This document shows, piece after piece, positions 38,897 to 49,003 of a stretch of DNA of 64,000 bases. The stretch is from positions 62,001 to 126,000 of the forward strand of contig NZ_JAKRFN010000008.1 in NCBI RefSeq assembly GCF_022348085.1. The letters run 5' to 3'. The number at the start of each line of letters is the position of its first letter. Position 1 is the first letter of the stretch. Below the pieces are notes generated by a model. It made no database searches, was not told the origin of the DNA, and saw only the letters and a list, made by a program, of their open reading frames with translations. This DNA is from Mycobacterium sp. PSTR-4-N. GTDB taxonomy: Bacteria > Actinomycetota > Actinomycetes > Mycobacteriales > Mycobacteriaceae. The position numbers and the translations under genes are program-made.

Positions 38897-39610
38897 TCAG
38901 CCGAGCGTGAATTCGTCAGCCAGACCGTCGATTCCGGCTTGGATGGCGTCGAGAGCGGGTTTACGCGCCTTCAGTTTGGTGGCCCGGTGGGCGCCGGCGT
39001 GCAGCGTGCTCGCCGCCTCCTGGGCCACCTGCTGAGCGCGGGCGAGCACCTGATCGGCCTCGACGATCTCGTCGAGCCAGCCCGCCGCGATCGCGTCGTC
39101 ACCGACGAACGTCGCGGCGAGGGCGGTGCCGCGCTCGAAGGCCGCCGGCGTGAGCCGCATCCGCATGATCTCGATCGCCGAGATCGGGATGGTCATGCCG
39201 ATCGCGACCTCGATCGCCTGGCAGCGCGACTTCGGACCACCCACGCGATGGTCGGCCGACAACAGCAGGAACGATCCCATCGCGATCGCGGGACCGGTCG
39301 CGGCGATGATCACCGGTACCGGGAACGTCAGCGTGCGCAGCGAGAGCCGGAAGCCGCCAGAGAGCATGCCGAGCGCGGCCGCCGGATCGCCGGACTGGAA
39401 CACCGCGAGGTCGAAGCCGCCGCTGAAGACGCGGGAGTTGCCTGCCAGCACGACGGCTTTGGCGCTGCCGGCCTCGACGTCGGACTCGGCCCGGTCCAGC
39501 GCCTCGTTGATCGCGGCCTGCATGTCCGGGCCCAGGACGTTGACCTTGCCGTCGTCGAGGGTGATGGTGGCCACGGATTCCGCGAGCTCATAGGACACGG
39601 TGCTGGTCAT
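38897..39610 (-). CDS. Enoyl-CoA hydratase/isomerase family protein (EchA3-like)
   Basis: 237 residues. The crotonase fold is visible: TLDDGKVNVLGPDMQAAINE, VLAGNSRVFSGGFDLAVF (oxyanion hole), AATGPAIAMGSFLLLSADHR and AIEVAIGMTIPISAIEIMRM. The usual second catalytic Glu region is altered, as in mycobacterial EchA3. Position between recBCD and the MBL hydrolase gene is the same as echA3 in M. tuberculosis as I recall it. Substrate unknown. It lies 17 bp downstream of the following gene's territory and is probably monocistronic. Confidence 0.87.
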   Translation of the reverse strand: MTSTVSYELAESVATITLDDGKVNVLGPDMQAAINEALDRAESDVEAGSAKAVVLAGNSRVFSGGFDLAVFQSGDPAAALGMLSGGFRLSLRTLTFPVPVIIAATGPAIAMGSFLLLSADHRVGGPKSRCQAIEVAIGMTIPISAIEIMRMRLTPAAFERGTALAATFVGDDAIAAGWLDEIVEADQVLARAQQVAQEAASTLHAGAHRATKLKARKPALDAIQAGIDGLADEFTLG

Positions 39611-39709
39611 CGGGCCTCCTGGGGCGAGGGGTCGGGGCGCCTCGAACCTAACAGCGGCCCAGAAAGCATCGGCGACCCGGGACTACTCACTCGCCGTCGC
39701 ACGGGGACC

Positions 39710-39733
39710 GCGTAGTCAGGTACTCGACTACGC
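39710..39733. promoter_or_regulatory. 8-bp palindrome upstream of the 45-residue gene
   Basis: GCGTAGTC-AGGTACTC-GACTACGC is a perfect inverted repeat. A possible -10 (TAGCGT, 39757-39762) and a strong ribosome binding site lie between it and the small gene at 39822. An operator for an unidentified regulator is the simplest reading. Confidence 0.5.
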
Positions 39734-39821
39734 ACGACCCGGCCCGCGCACGTCCCTAGCGTGATGGTCGAGCGCGGCGGTGACGAGGGGTCGCCGCGCT
39801 TCCAGCTACAGGAGGACGACC

Positions 39822-39959
39822 ATGGGTGCACACCGCAAGCCGGCAGAGCCGCAACCCGATCGCCGCAGGCGCCGGGTGAAAGTCCGAAAGGTGCGGCGCG
39901 ACAGCGGGATTCCCACGCTCGGTCTGTGGGAGTGCGGAATCGGCGCGGGCTGGCGGTGA
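39822..39959 (+). CDS. Small basic protein, 45 residues
   Basis: ATG is preceded by CAGGAGG with ideal spacing. The product begins MGAHRKPAEPQP, continues with an Arg/Lys-rich run (DRRRRRVKVRKVRRDSG) and ends GIPTLGLWECGIGAGWR, so it is a strongly positively charged peptide with one Cys and two Trp. It could bind nucleic acid or membranes. No family recognised. The palindrome and promoter-like bases upstream support a real gene despite its length. Confidence 0.6.
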   Translation: MGAHRKPAEPQPDRRRRRVKVRKVRRDSGIPTLGLWECGIGAGWR

Positions 39960-39968
39960 CGGCCGGTT

Positions 39969-40967
39969 TCAGACCGTGCTGACCAGTGCGGGCTGCGCGG
40001 CTGGCGTCTCGATGGTCGCCGGGGAGGCCATCAGACGCTCGCCGCGGGCCACCCAATCGGGGTCGGCCCACTCGACCTGCGCCGGCAACCGCCGCCAGTA
40101 CGACGGATGAGCTCGCAGGTAGCACTCCACGCTGGCGTGCACGGCGGCGCCGCCGGGTAACCGCCGCGGCGACATGGCATGCGCGCTGCCGGCGAGCGCG
40201 TCGATCGGGCTCGGAGCTTGCCGGGCCGCGGGGTCGGCGAGCTCGATGCCCGCATCCACGGCGCCGTCGAGGACCCAGTCGAGCGCGATGTCCGACAGCG
40301 CCGCGCACGAGTGCCGGCCGCGGGTGACGTCACCGTGCCCGCCGCGAAACCACACGTCCTGATGCGTGGCCGCATCGCCGCCGAGTGGGATCGCGGCCAC
40401 GCGGGCGTCGATCGACAGCGCATGCCGGGCCATCTCCACCTGAGCCAGAGCGCCGGCGGTGGCCGCCCGCGGCATGCCGGGGATAACCCGGGTGTCCCAC
40501 AGCCCGAGGAACCGCACGGCCACCGATGTCTCGCCCTGGCCGCGCAGGTCGGCGACGACTTTGCGCACCCGCTGCCAATCGTCGTGCTCGCGCACGGTTC
40601 GGGGCATCGCGTACACGCTCAGCAAGTAGCCGCGCAGCTCCGCCAGCGATTCCGACGTGTCGTCCCCGGGAAGCACCCCCACCGTGCCGATCAACCGGGC
40701 CACGGCGCGGGCACACACGCCGTCTCGGCCCGCACCCGCGATGAACACGTGGTCTCCTGGTTCCCACGAGTCGGCGAGGAAGTCATAGGCCGCGACGACG
40801 TGTCGCCGTGCCGCGTCGACCACATGACGGTGTGGCCGTCGGCCGTCTCGTGGCACGTGCGCAGAGGTCCAGACGAGCTGCCCGGCGGATCGGCGCAGCA
40901 TCCCGGCGAACGCTGCGGCGTTGCCGGCCGGGTTGAAGTTGTCGAAACACAGCGCGATGTTCTTCAC
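39969..40967 (-). CDS. DUF2235-like protein with degenerate hydrolase nucleophile
   Basis: 332 residues from a GTG start (VKNIALCFDNFNPAGNAAAF). The layout follows DUF2235 (Tle1-like alpha/beta-hydrolase): N-terminal CFD(G) strand, then YDFLADSWEPGDHVFIAGAGRDGVCARAVARLIG, then VRFLGLWDTR. The family's GFSRG nucleophile elbow is here GAGRDG, with Gly in place of Ser (about residue 80). It is therefore unlikely to be an active serine lipase. Function unknown; single gene between two opposite-context neighbours. Confidence 0.7.
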   Translation of the reverse strand: MKNIALCFDNFNPAGNAAAFAGMLRRSAGQLVWTSAHVPRDGRRPHRHVVDAARRHVVAAYDFLADSWEPGDHVFIAGAGRDGVCARAVARLIGTVGVLPGDDTSESLAELRGYLLSVYAMPRTVREHDDWQRVRKVVADLRGQGETSVAVRFLGLWDTRVIPGMPRAATAGALAQVEMARHALSIDARVAAIPLGGDAATHQDVWFRGGHGDVTRGRHSCAALSDIALDWVLDGAVDAGIELADPAARQAPSPIDALAGSAHAMSPRRLPGGAAVHASVECYLRAHPSYWRRLPAQVEWADPDWVARGERLMASPATIETPAAQPALVSTV

Positions 40968-41059
40968 GATGGCCCCCGACGGGATGTGCGGATGCGCTGG
41001 TAGGAGAGTTTGCCAGAACGCGGTGCCGCGGGGGCCGGAATCAGCCGAACGAGCGGACC

Positions 41060-41776
41060 TCAGCCACCCATCAGGGTGCGCCACTGATCGAGACTGCTGG
41101 CCCGGTAGACGTAGTTGCTGCGCCGGACGGAGTCCAGCGGGGCGCTCTTCGCCGCCGAATACCAGTGGCCGGGGAACACGGTCGGATCACCGGGCAGGGC
41201 GGCCAGCGCCTGCAGGCTACGGAACATGTCGTCGACGTTGCCGCCGGGGAAGTCGGTGCGGCCGCAGCCCTCGAGGAACAGCGTGTCCCCGGCGACCAGC
41301 CGGCCGTCGAGCAGGAAGCACTGGCTGCCCGGCGTATGGCCGGGCGTGTGCAGTAGTTCGATGTCGATCGCCCCGACCTCGACGGTGTCGCCGTGCTGGT
41401 GCGAGGTCAGCTCACTCGGTGCGATACCCGTGATCCGGGAGACCCAGTCGGCCTCGTGGGTGTTGACATGCACCGGCACGCTGACCCGTTCGAGCAGCTC
41501 GGCCAACCCCTTGAGCTCGAAGCCCATCATCGATCCGCCGACGTGATCGGGATGGTGGTGGGTGACCAGAACGCCGGACAGCCGCATGCCGTCGGATTCG
41601 AGGACGTCGACCAGATCCTGCGCGGCGTAGGCAGGGTCGACGATCACCGCGTCGCCGGTCTCGGCGTCGCCGATCAGGTAGGCGAAGTTGCGCATCTGCT
41701 GGGCGATCATGTCGCCGGCGGCGAAATCGCGGCCGGCGAGGAGCTGACGGAAGTAGAGACGATCGTCTTCGGCCAT
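41060..41776 (-). CDS. Metallo-beta-lactamase fold hydrolase (glyoxalase II-like)
   Basis: 238 residues from MAEDDRLYFRQLLAG. The metal-binding motif THHHPDHVGG (about 74-83), then LLHTPGHTPGSQCFLLDGRLVAGDTLFLEGCGRTD and FPGHWYS give the complete set of His/Asp ligands for a two-metal site. The family includes glyoxalase II and persulfide dioxygenases; which of these applies is not certain. It sits next to the tRNA-Thr/tRNA-Met pair, the position of Rv0634c in M. tuberculosis. Confidence 0.88.
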   Translation of the reverse strand: MAEDDRLYFRQLLAGRDFAAGDMIAQQMRNFAYLIGDAETGDAVIVDPAYAAQDLVDVLESDGMRLSGVLVTHHHPDHVGGSMMGFELKGLAELLERVSVPVHVNTHEADWVSRITGIAPSELTSHQHGDTVEVGAIDIELLHTPGHTPGSQCFLLDGRLVAGDTLFLEGCGRTDFPGGNVDDMFRSLQALAALPGDPTVFPGHWYSAAKSAPLDSVRRSNYVYRASSLDQWRTLMGG

Positions 41777-41836
41777 GCGGGTCAGCGTAGGCGCACAGGC
41801 CGCAACGGCCCTCGGGTGCCCGGCGCGACCAGCGGT

Positions 41837-41866
41837 TTGGCGCCGCAATCGGTGAGAATGTACCCT
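41837..41866 (+). promoter_or_regulatory. Probable promoter for the tRNA-Thr/tRNA-Met/rpmG/had transcript
   Basis: TTGGCG, 18 bases, then TACCCT with an upstream TG (TGTACCCT), 34 bases before the tRNA-Thr gene. Composition and position fit a SigA promoter; not proven. Confidence 0.5.
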
Positions 41867-41899
41867 CTTTAAGGCCCGTCGCTCTATGACGTGCTGCAG

Positions 41900-41972
41900 G
41901 CCCCCTTAGCTCAGTCGGCAGAGCGTTTCCATGGTAAGGAAAAGGTCAACGGTTCGATTCCGTTAGGGGGCT
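41900..41972 (+). tRNA. tRNA-Thr (GGT)
   Basis: 73 bases with a full cloverleaf: acceptor stem GCCCCCT/AGGGGGC, D-loop AGCTCAGTCGGCAGAGC, anticodon loop ATGGTAA giving anticodon GGT, and T-loop GGTTCGATTCC. The 3' CCA is not encoded. Confidence 0.95.
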
Positions 41973-42000
41973 CGGTGGACCGCTCTGCGGGTCCGTCCGG

Positions 42001-42074
42001 GGCGGTGTAGCTCAGCTGGTTAGAGCGCACGACTCATAATCGTGAGGTCGGGGGATCGAGCCCCCCCACCGCTA
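42001..42074 (+). tRNA. tRNA-Met (CAT), elongator
   Basis: 74 bases. Acceptor stem GGCGGTG/CACCGCT, D-loop GCTCAGCTGGTTAGAGC, anticodon loop CTCATAA giving CAT, T-loop GGATCGAGCCC, discriminator A. The paired acceptor 1-72 end argues for elongator rather than initiator Met. Confidence 0.93.
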
Positions 42075-42113
42075 CAAGACACTGACGAGACGTAGAAGAG
42101 AGAGACGACTGCC

Positions 42114-42281
42114 GTGGCCTCCAGTACCGACGTACGGCCCAAGATCACCTTGGCCTGCGAGGTGTGCAAGCACCGCAACTACATCACCAAGAAGAACCGC
42201 CGCAACGATCCCGACCGGCTCGAGATCAAGAAGTTCTGCCCGAACTGCGGCAAGCACCAGGCGCACAAAGAATCGCGCTAG
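42114..42281 (+). CDS. rpmG: 50S ribosomal protein L33
   Basis: 55 residues, GTG start ([20 protein letters not shown]). Two Cys pairs, CEVC and CPNC, make it the zinc-binding form of L33. The body [20 protein letters not shown] and the end KHQAHKESR are typical. It lies 40 bp after tRNA-Met and 14 bp before hadA, so it is probably cotranscribed with both. Confidence 0.95.
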   Translation: MASSTDVRPKITLACEVCKHRNYITKKNRRNDPDRLEIKKFCPNCGKHQAHKESR

Positions 42282-42295
42282 GCGCACCATCTGCC

Positions 42296-42775
42296 GTGTC
42301 TTTCCTGGACGAGTACGTCGGGCTGCACTATCGCCATCCCGACCACTACGTCGTCGGCCGTGAGAAGATCCGCGAGTACGCGACCGCGGTCAAGAACGAC
42401 GACGAGGCGTTCTTCACCGAAGAAGCGGTGGCCGAGCTCGGCCACGACGCGCTGCTCGCGCCCCTGACGTTCATCTCGGTGTTCGGCTACCAGGCGCAGC
42501 GGGCGATGTTCGATTCAGCCGGCATCGCGATCACCGACGCCCAGATCGTCCAGGTGGACCAGTCCTTGAAGTTCGTCCGTCCGATCAAGGCCGGCGACAC
42601 GCTCTACTGCGACGTCTGGATCGACTCGGTCCGCACGGCACACGGCACCGACATCATCGTCACCAAGAACATCGTCAGTAACAGCAACGGCGACGTCGTG
42701 CAGGAGTCCTACACCACCCTGGCGGGGCGGAGCGAAGAAGACGGAGAGAGTGGCTTTTCAGATGGCACTGCGTGA
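42296..42775 (+). CDS. hadA: (3R)-hydroxyacyl-ACP dehydratase subunit HadA
   Basis: 159 residues, GTG start (VSFLDEYVGLHYRHPDHYVV). A single hot-dog fold with FISVFGYQAQRAMFDSAGI, QIVQVDQSLKFVRPIKAGDT and VTKNIVSNSNGDVVQESYTT, as in HadA of the FAS-II mycolic acid system. HadA is the non-catalytic partner of HadB, dehydrating 3-hydroxyacyl-AcpM. Its 3' end overlaps hadB by 14 bases, so the two subunits are translated together. Confidence 0.95.
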   Translation: MSFLDEYVGLHYRHPDHYVVGREKIREYATAVKNDDEAFFTEEAVAELGHDALLAPLTFISVFGYQAQRAMFDSAGIAITDAQIVQVDQSLKFVRPIKAGDTLYCDVWIDSVRTAHGTDIIVTKNIVSNSNGDVVQESYTTLAGRSEEDGESGFSDGTA

Positions 42776-43190
42776 GTTCAGTTCGGTCAAGGTCGGCGAT
42801 CAGCTGCCCGAGAAGGTCATCCCGCTGACGCGGGCCGACCTGGTCAACTACGCCGGCGTCTCCGGTGACCTCAACCCCATCCACTGGGACGACGACATCG
42901 CCAAGCAGGTCGGCCTGGACACCGCGATCGCCCACGGCATGCTGACCATGGGTCTGGGTGGCGGATACGTGACTTCCTGGGTGGGCGACCCGGCCGCCGT
43001 CACCGAGTACAACGTGCGCTTCACCGCCGTCGTCCCCGTCCCCAACGACGGCAAGGGTGCCGAGATCGTGTTCAACGGACGCGTGAAATCCGTTGAGGCG
43101 GAATCGAAGTCGGTCACCATCGCGCTGACCGCGACCGCGGGTGGCAAGAAGATCTTCGGCCGCGCCGTTGCCGTGGCCAAGCTGGCGTAG
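42762..43190 (+). CDS. hadB: (3R)-hydroxyacyl-ACP dehydratase subunit HadB (catalytic)
   Basis: 142 residues from MALREFSSVKVGDQLPEKVI; a GTG four codons earlier is an alternative. The hydratase-2 motif with catalytic Asp and His is clear: YAGVSGDLNPIHWDDDIAK and AIAHGMLTMGLGGGYVTSW. It supplies the active site of both HadAB and HadBC in mycolic acid elongation. Central gene of the hadABC operon, overlapping hadA and 11 bp before hadC. Confidence 0.96.
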   Translation: MALREFSSVKVGDQLPEKVIPLTRADLVNYAGVSGDLNPIHWDDDIAKQVGLDTAIAHGMLTMGLGGGYVTSWVGDPAAVTEYNVRFTAVVPVPNDGKGAEIVFNGRVKSVEAESKSVTIALTATAGGKKIFGRAVAVAKLA

Positions 43191-43201
43191 GGAGGTCGAC
43201 G

Positions 43202-43744
43202 ATGGCTCTGAAAACCGACATCCGGGGCATGGTCTGGCAGTACCCGGAGCCCTTCGTGGTGGGTCGCGAACAGATCCGCCAGTACGCCACCTCGGTCAAG
43301 GCGTTCGACCCCGCCAGCCACGACGTGGACGCTGCGGCCGAACTCGGCCACAAAGGGCTGGTCGCGGGCCCGACATTCATGTCGATCCTCGCGGTGATGA
43401 CACAGCGGCACTTCTTCCAGAATGTCGACGTGGGCTTCGAGACGATGCAGATCGTCCAGGTCGACCAGAAGTTCCTGTTCCACCGGCCCATCGGCGAGGG
43501 GGACAAGCTCACCGCCACCATGTACATCGAGTCCGTCGACGAACGCTTCGGCGCCGACATCGTCACCACCCGCAACGTGCTGACCGAGGACGACGGCACG
43601 GTCGTCATGGAAGCGTTCACCACGCTGATGGGCCACGAAGGCGACAACTCGATCTCGGCCGGATGGGATCCGGAGACCGGCCAGGTGGTCCGCAAGCCCG
43701 TCATCCACGACACGGTGGACGACACCGGGCCGGCGACGGATTAG
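43202..43744 (+). CDS. hadC: (3R)-hydroxyacyl-ACP dehydratase subunit HadC
   Basis: 180 residues with GGGAGG upstream of the ATG. It is a hot-dog protein paralogous to HadA (KTDIRGMVWQYPEPFVVGRE, MQIVQVDQKFLFHRPIGEGD, DIVTTRNVLTEDDGTVVMEA). It partners HadB for the later, long-chain FAS-II steps. Its C-terminal tail beyond residue 150 is longer than that of HadA. Confidence 0.95.
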   Translation: MALKTDIRGMVWQYPEPFVVGREQIRQYATSVKAFDPASHDVDAAAELGHKGLVAGPTFMSILAVMTQRHFFQNVDVGFETMQIVQVDQKFLFHRPIGEGDKLTATMYIESVDERFGADIVTTRNVLTEDDGTVVMEAFTTLMGHEGDNSISAGWDPETGQVVRKPVIHDTVDDTGPATD

Positions 43745-43870
43745 CAACTCCGCCCCGCGGCGCGCTACACTCGGCACTTGGGTTTTCCCAGTTGAGCGCG
43801 CTGTCCGTCGGGGCTTGTGTCACCGCACGGGGAGCGCGCGAATTGTGTGGGCCCTACAGGGAACCCGTCT

Positions 43871-43943
<73 letters not shown>

Positions 43944-44044
43944 CTCAACTGAATACTCGATACGTAGGGTCGGACTGGTCTGGATACTGGACTGCAGGCC
44001 CCACGAACCGGGACCGATTACGACCGATCACGAGGGAGCACGCG

Positions 44045-44503
44045 GTGAGCGACGAGCGCGACGGTGCCAGCTCGGCAGGCACCGACAGCGGCGCGGAGAC
44101 CGACGGCGGTGACGCACGAGCGCAGACCGCGGTCGTGACGCGTCCGCTGAGACCCACGGGTAAGCGATCGCGTCGAGCGGCGGATGTCGACGACACCGCG
44201 GCCGACGACACCGACGCCGCGCCCGAAACCGACAGTTCGGGCGGCAAGGACAATGGCAACGGTCCGAAGGCGAAGAAGAAGACCGCGCGCAAGCCCAAGG
44301 ACGGGCCGTCCCGCAATCCCATCGTCTTCGTCATCAACTACCTGAGGGAAGTTGTCGGCGAGCTGCGCAAGGTCATCTGGCCGAACCGCAAGCAGATGGT
44401 CAGCTACACCACCGTGGTGCTGGTGTTCCTGGTCTTCATGGTGGCGCTGATCGGCGGAGTCGACCTGGGCCTGGCCAAGCTCGTGACGTTGGTGTTCGGC
44501 TGA
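44045..44503 (+). CDS. secE: Preprotein translocase subunit SecE
   Basis: 152 residues, GTG start (VSDERDGASSAGTD). The first roughly 90 residues are an acidic then Lys-rich extension characteristic of actinobacterial SecE. The core PIVFVINYLREVVGELRKVI and WPNRKQMVSYTTVVLVFLVF has the single membrane helix of SecE. It clamps SecY in the translocon. It is followed by nusG, the standard pairing. Confidence 0.95.
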   Translation: MSDERDGASSAGTDSGAETDGGDARAQTAVVTRPLRPTGKRSRRAADVDDTAADDTDAAPETDSSGGKDNGNGPKAKKKTARKPKDGPSRNPIVFVINYLREVVGELRKVIWPNRKQMVSYTTVVLVFLVFMVALIGGVDLGLAKLVTLVFG

Positions 44504-44548
44504 CCGCACGGTCACCCGACCCGACGCGATACATGTAGAGAGGACTGA

Positions 44549-45403
<855 letters not shown>

Positions 45404-45459
45404 GCCGGGCTCCTCGGCCGTGAGGACCCCCACGAGATAGAAGAAGGACACGCACAACC

Positions 45460-45888
45460 ATGCCCCCGAAGAAGAAGGTCTCCGGGCTGATCAAGCTGCA
45501 GATCCAGGCCGGGCAGGCCAACCCCGCCCCGCCGGTCGGTCCCGCGCTCGGCCAGCACGGCGTCAACATCATGGAGTTCTGCAAGGCGTACAACGCCGCG
45601 ACCGAGTCGCAGCGCGGCAACGTCATCCCCGTGGAGATCACCGTCTACGAGGACCGCACCTTCACGTTCGCGCTGAAGACGCCGCCCGCAGCGAAGCTGC
45701 TGCTCAAGGCCGCCGGCGTGCAGAAGGGCTCCGGTGAGCCGCACAAGACCAAGGTCGCCAAGGTGACCTGGGATCAGGTGCGTGAGATCGCCGAGACCAA
45801 GAAAGAAGACCTGAACGCCAACGACATCGATCAGGCCGCCAAGATCATCGCCGGGACCGCCCGGTCGATGGGGATCACCGTCGAGTAA
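45460..45888 (+). CDS. rplK: 50S ribosomal protein L11
   Basis: 142 residues, full length. Diagnostic segments are [37 protein letters not shown] and [20 protein letters not shown]. It builds the GTPase-associated centre with 23S rRNA. AGAAGGA precedes the ATG. Operon with rplA. Confidence 0.97.
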   Translation: MPPKKKVSGLIKLQIQAGQANPAPPVGPALGQHGVNIMEFCKAYNAATESQRGNVIPVEITVYEDRTFTFALKTPPAAKLLLKAAGVQKGSGEPHKTKVAKVTWDQVREIAETKKEDLNANDIDQAAKIIAGTARSMGITVE

Positions 45889-45951
45889 GACGGGGTCTCG
45901 TGGAAGGGCTGGCATCGGCCCGCACCACAACTCAGTGACTAGGAGACAACA

Positions 45952-46659
45952 ATGAGCAAGAACAGCAAGGCCTACAAGGAAGCCGCCGAGAAGGTCGACA
46001 AGACCCGGCTCTACACGCCGCTGGAGGCCACCAAGCTGGCCAAAGAGACGTCGTCGAAGAAGCAGGACGCCACCGTCGAGGTCGCGATCCGCCTGGGCGT
46101 CGATCCCCGCAAAGCCGACCAGATGGTGCGCGGCACCGTCAACCTTCCGCACGGCACCGGTAAGACCGCGCGCGTCGCGGTGTTCGCCGTCGGCGACAAG
46201 GCGGAGCAGGCGCTGGCTGCCGGCGCCGACGTGGTCGGCAGCGACGACCTGATCGAGAAGATCCAGGGCGGGTTCCTCGACTTCGACGCCGCGATCGCCA
46301 CCCCCGACCAGATGGCCAAGGTGGGCCGCATCGCCCGCATCCTCGGCCCCCGCGGCCTGATGCCGAACCCGAAGACGGGCACCGTGACCCCCGACGTCAC
46401 CAAGGCCGTCAACGACATCAAGGGCGGCAAGATCAACTTCCGCGTGGACAAGCAGGCCAACCTGCACTTCATCATCGGTAAGGCGTCGTTCGACGAGACC
46501 AAGCTGGTGGAGAACTACGGCGCCGCGCTGGACGAGATCCTGCGCGCCAAGCCGTCGTCGTCGAAGGGCCGCTACCTGAAGAAGGTCGTCGTGTCGACCA
46601 CCACCGGTCCCGGCATCCCGGTCGACCCGGCGGTCACCCGCAACTTCACGGAGGAGTAG
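45952..46659 (+). CDS. rplA: 50S ribosomal protein L1
   Basis: 235 residues. [53 protein letters not shown] and [22 protein letters not shown] segments (here [20 protein letters not shown]) identify L1 of the ribosomal stalk base. A strong terminator hairpin follows closely, ending the transcript. Confidence 0.97.
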   Translation: MSKNSKAYKEAAEKVDKTRLYTPLEATKLAKETSSKKQDATVEVAIRLGVDPRKADQMVRGTVNLPHGTGKTARVAVFAVGDKAEQALAAGADVVGSDDLIEKIQGGFLDFDAAIATPDQMAKVGRIARILGPRGLMPNPKTGTVTPDVTKAVNDIKGGKINFRVDKQANLHFIIGKASFDETKLVENYGAALDEILRAKPSSSKGRYLKKVVVSTTTGPGIPVDPAVTRNFTEE

Positions 46660-46677
46660 GCGCCAGCCGAAACGCCG

Positions 46678-46720
46678 CGAGTCCCCTGCGCCACAGGCGC
46701 GGGGGACTCGTTGTTTTGTG
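46678..46720 (+). terminator. Intrinsic-type terminator after rplA
   Basis: CGAGTCCCC with a few extra GC pairs folds against GGGGACTCG around a short loop, followed by TTGTTTTGTG, a T-rich run that is rare here. The next about 185 bp up to the mmaA-type gene holds nothing I can identify. Confidence 0.85.
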
Positions 46721-46908
46721 AGCTCCTCGACCACCGGTGCCCGGGTGCGCCGCAACCATCGTCCCCCACGAACGACAGGCTGACGGCATCACCCGGAGAT
46801 CCGAGTTGTCCCCCACATCGAACCCTGATGCGGCGGTCGAGGAGCCCCTTCGGCAAACATAACACCGGCGCCGGGCCAGCGCGCCGGCATCGGGAAAAGG
46901 GAGCCGGT

Positions 46909-47808
46909 TCAGGCGGCCGCAGCACCCGGCTTCAGGTACGTGACGAGGCTGACGTCGAGGGCCTCGTCGACGAAGTAGTACTGGCACCCGGTCAGGTAGC
47001 GCATGTAGTCGTTGTACGACTGCTCACCTGCCGCGGCGATGGCCTCGTCCTTGTGGGCCTCCAGACGGCCTGCCCAGATGCCGAGCGTCTTGATGTAGTG
47101 ATTGCGCAGCGACAACGTCTCCGGGACCGTGAAGCCGGCCTTCTCGCCGTGTTCGACCATCATCTGGGTCGTCGGGATGCGGCCGCCGGGGAAGATCACC
47201 TCGCCGATGAACTTCGCGAAGCGCGCCAGCTCGAACGTCAGCTTCTTGCCGCGGGCCTGCAGATCGTACGGGTGGTACCCGCAGCTGCTCTGAATCGTCA
47301 TCCGGCCGTCGTCGGGCAGGATGTCGTAGCAGGTCTTGAAGTAGTCGTCGTACCGCTCGAAGCCGAAGTGCTCGAAGGCCTCGATGGACACGATCCGATC
47401 GACGGGGGAGTGGAACTGCTCCCAGCCCTCGAGACGGACGTCGAACGTGCGCTCGGTGTCGATCTTCGACAGCAGCTGACTGCAATAGGCCTGCTGGTTC
47501 TTGCTCAACGTGAGGCCGATGACGTTGACGTCGTACTTCTCCATCGCACGCTGCAGCGTCAGCCCCCAGCCGCAGCCGACCTCGAGCAGTGTCATCCCCG
47601 GCTTCAGGTCGAGCCGGTCGAGATGCTGATCGACGTTGGCGATCTGGGCTTCCGACAGCGTCGCGTTGGGGCCGGTGAAGTACGCGCAGCTGTACTTGCG
47701 GGTGGGGTCCTGGAACACACCGAAGAAGTCGTCCGACAGGTCGTAGTGCGCCTGGATGTCCTCGAAATGAGGAGTCAGATCCTTCGTGCCGGTGGAGTTG
47801 TCAGACAT
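46909..47808 (-). CDS. Mycolic acid methyltransferase, MmaA4-like
   Basis: 299 residues, SAM-dependent class I methyltransferase of the cyclopropane fatty acid synthase family. SAM-binding motif [19 protein letters not shown], then [24 protein letters not shown] and the C-terminal [16 protein letters not shown]. The ending and [20 protein letters not shown] are closest, from memory, to MmaA4/Hma, which makes hydroxymycolate. Acts on acyl-AcpM mycolate precursors in the cytosol. The exact chemistry here cannot be fixed from sequence alone. Confidence 0.87.
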   Translation of the reverse strand: MSDNSTGTKDLTPHFEDIQAHYDLSDDFFGVFQDPTRKYSCAYFTGPNATLSEAQIANVDQHLDRLDLKPGMTLLEVGCGWGLTLQRAMEKYDVNVIGLTLSKNQQAYCSQLLSKIDTERTFDVRLEGWEQFHSPVDRIVSIEAFEHFGFERYDDYFKTCYDILPDDGRMTIQSSCGYHPYDLQARGKKLTFELARFAKFIGEVIFPGGRIPTTQMMVEHGEKAGFTVPETLSLRNHYIKTLGIWAGRLEAHKDEAIAAAGEQSYNDYMRYLTGCQYYFVDEALDVSLVTYLKPGAAAA

Positions 47809-47971
47809 GTCTTTCTACGTCCTCTTGTCGTGGGGCCACTTGTCGAGGGCCCCCGCCCGATGCGACATCGCGATGGTGTTCCGACCGTACCCAAACAGAG
47901 CACGGCCTTCCGGTAAACACGCTTCTCGGGCGATCAGCCTAACGGCTGGACGTCTTTCCGGGCCAATCCGC

Positions 47972-48865
47972 TCAGGGCGCCTTGACCAACGTGAACTGGT
48001 TGACGTCGGTGTAGCCCTTGCGGAACGAATCCGCGCACCCGGTGAGGTAGTGCATGTAGCGGTCGTAGACCTCTTCGGACTGCACGGCGATCGCCTCGTC
48101 CCTGTGCGCCTCGAGCGCCGCGGACCAGTGGTCGAGGGTGCGCGCGTAGTGCGGCTGAAGCGACTGCTCACGGGTCAGGGTGAAACCCGCCTTGCCGGCA
48201 TGCTCGCCGACCAGCTCGATCGTCGGCAGATACCCGCCCGGGAAGATCTCGGTGAGGATGAACTTGATGAATCGGGCGACCGAGAACGTCAGCGGGATGC
48301 CCCGTTCGATCATCTGCGGGATCGTCAGCGCTGTGATGGTGTGCAGCAGCATCACGCCGTCGTCGGGCAGCACCTTGTAGGCGGTGGTGAAGAAATCGTC
48401 CCAGCGGTCCTTGCCGAAGTGCTCGAACGCCCCGATGGAGACGATGCGGTCGACCGGCTGGTCGAAGCTCTCCCAGCCCTCGAGTCGGATCTCCTTGGTG
48501 CGGGGGCTGTCCGATGCGGCGAACACACGCTCGACGTGCGCCTTCTGGTTCTCGCTGAGCGTCAGGCCGATCACGTTGACGTCATAGAGTTCGATCGCGC
48601 GCATCATCGTGTAACCCCAGCCGCAGCCGACATCGAGCAGCGTCATGCCGGGCTCGAGGCCGAGTTTGCCCAGGGCCAGGTCGACCTTCGCGCGCTGCGC
48701 CTCCTCCAGCGTCATGTCGTCGCGCTCGAAATATGCGCAGCTGTACATCTGCGAGGGGTCGAGGAACAGGCGGAAGAACTCGTCGGACAGGTCGTAGTGC
48801 GCCTGGACGTCGTCGAAGTGCGGTTTCAAGTTTTTCTTGGCTGTGGCCTTTTTTGTGTCGGCCAT
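47972..48865 (-). CDS. Mycolic acid cyclopropane/methyl synthase, MmaA1/MmaA2-like
   Basis: 297 residues. Same family as the downstream gene: [77 protein letters not shown] and [20 protein letters not shown]. The LLHTIT region and the VNQFTL ending resemble MmaA1/MmaA2. Likely adds a methyl or cyclopropane group to mycolates. The 163-bp gap to the next mmaA gene suggests separate promoters. Confidence 0.87.
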   Translation of the reverse strand: MADTKKATAKKNLKPHFDDVQAHYDLSDEFFRLFLDPSQMYSCAYFERDDMTLEEAQRAKVDLALGKLGLEPGMTLLDVGCGWGYTMMRAIELYDVNVIGLTLSENQKAHVERVFAASDSPRTKEIRLEGWESFDQPVDRIVSIGAFEHFGKDRWDDFFTTAYKVLPDDGVMLLHTITALTIPQMIERGIPLTFSVARFIKFILTEIFPGGYLPTIELVGEHAGKAGFTLTREQSLQPHYARTLDHWSAALEAHRDEAIAVQSEEVYDRYMHYLTGCADSFRKGYTDVNQFTLVKAP

Positions 48866-49003
48866 GAGGTGGCCTTCCTGAGCAAGCTGCCCGAAGAGGT
48901 TCTCCTGAAACGGCGGTCACGCATGCCCGTCAGGAATGGTACGTCGTCTTCCCGGCAGTTCCCTCATCGACCGAATTGACGTTCATGCAGTATCAGTGAT
49001 CGA

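Noticed and set aside
39719..39982. Longer + strand frame overlapping the 45-residue gene
   Set aside because: It lacks a ribosome binding site; the AGGAGG is spaced for the ATG at 39822 in a different frame.
48866..49003. TTGACG (48976) as a promoter
   Set aside because: It is on the + strand with no gene to drive and no -10 at a suitable distance.
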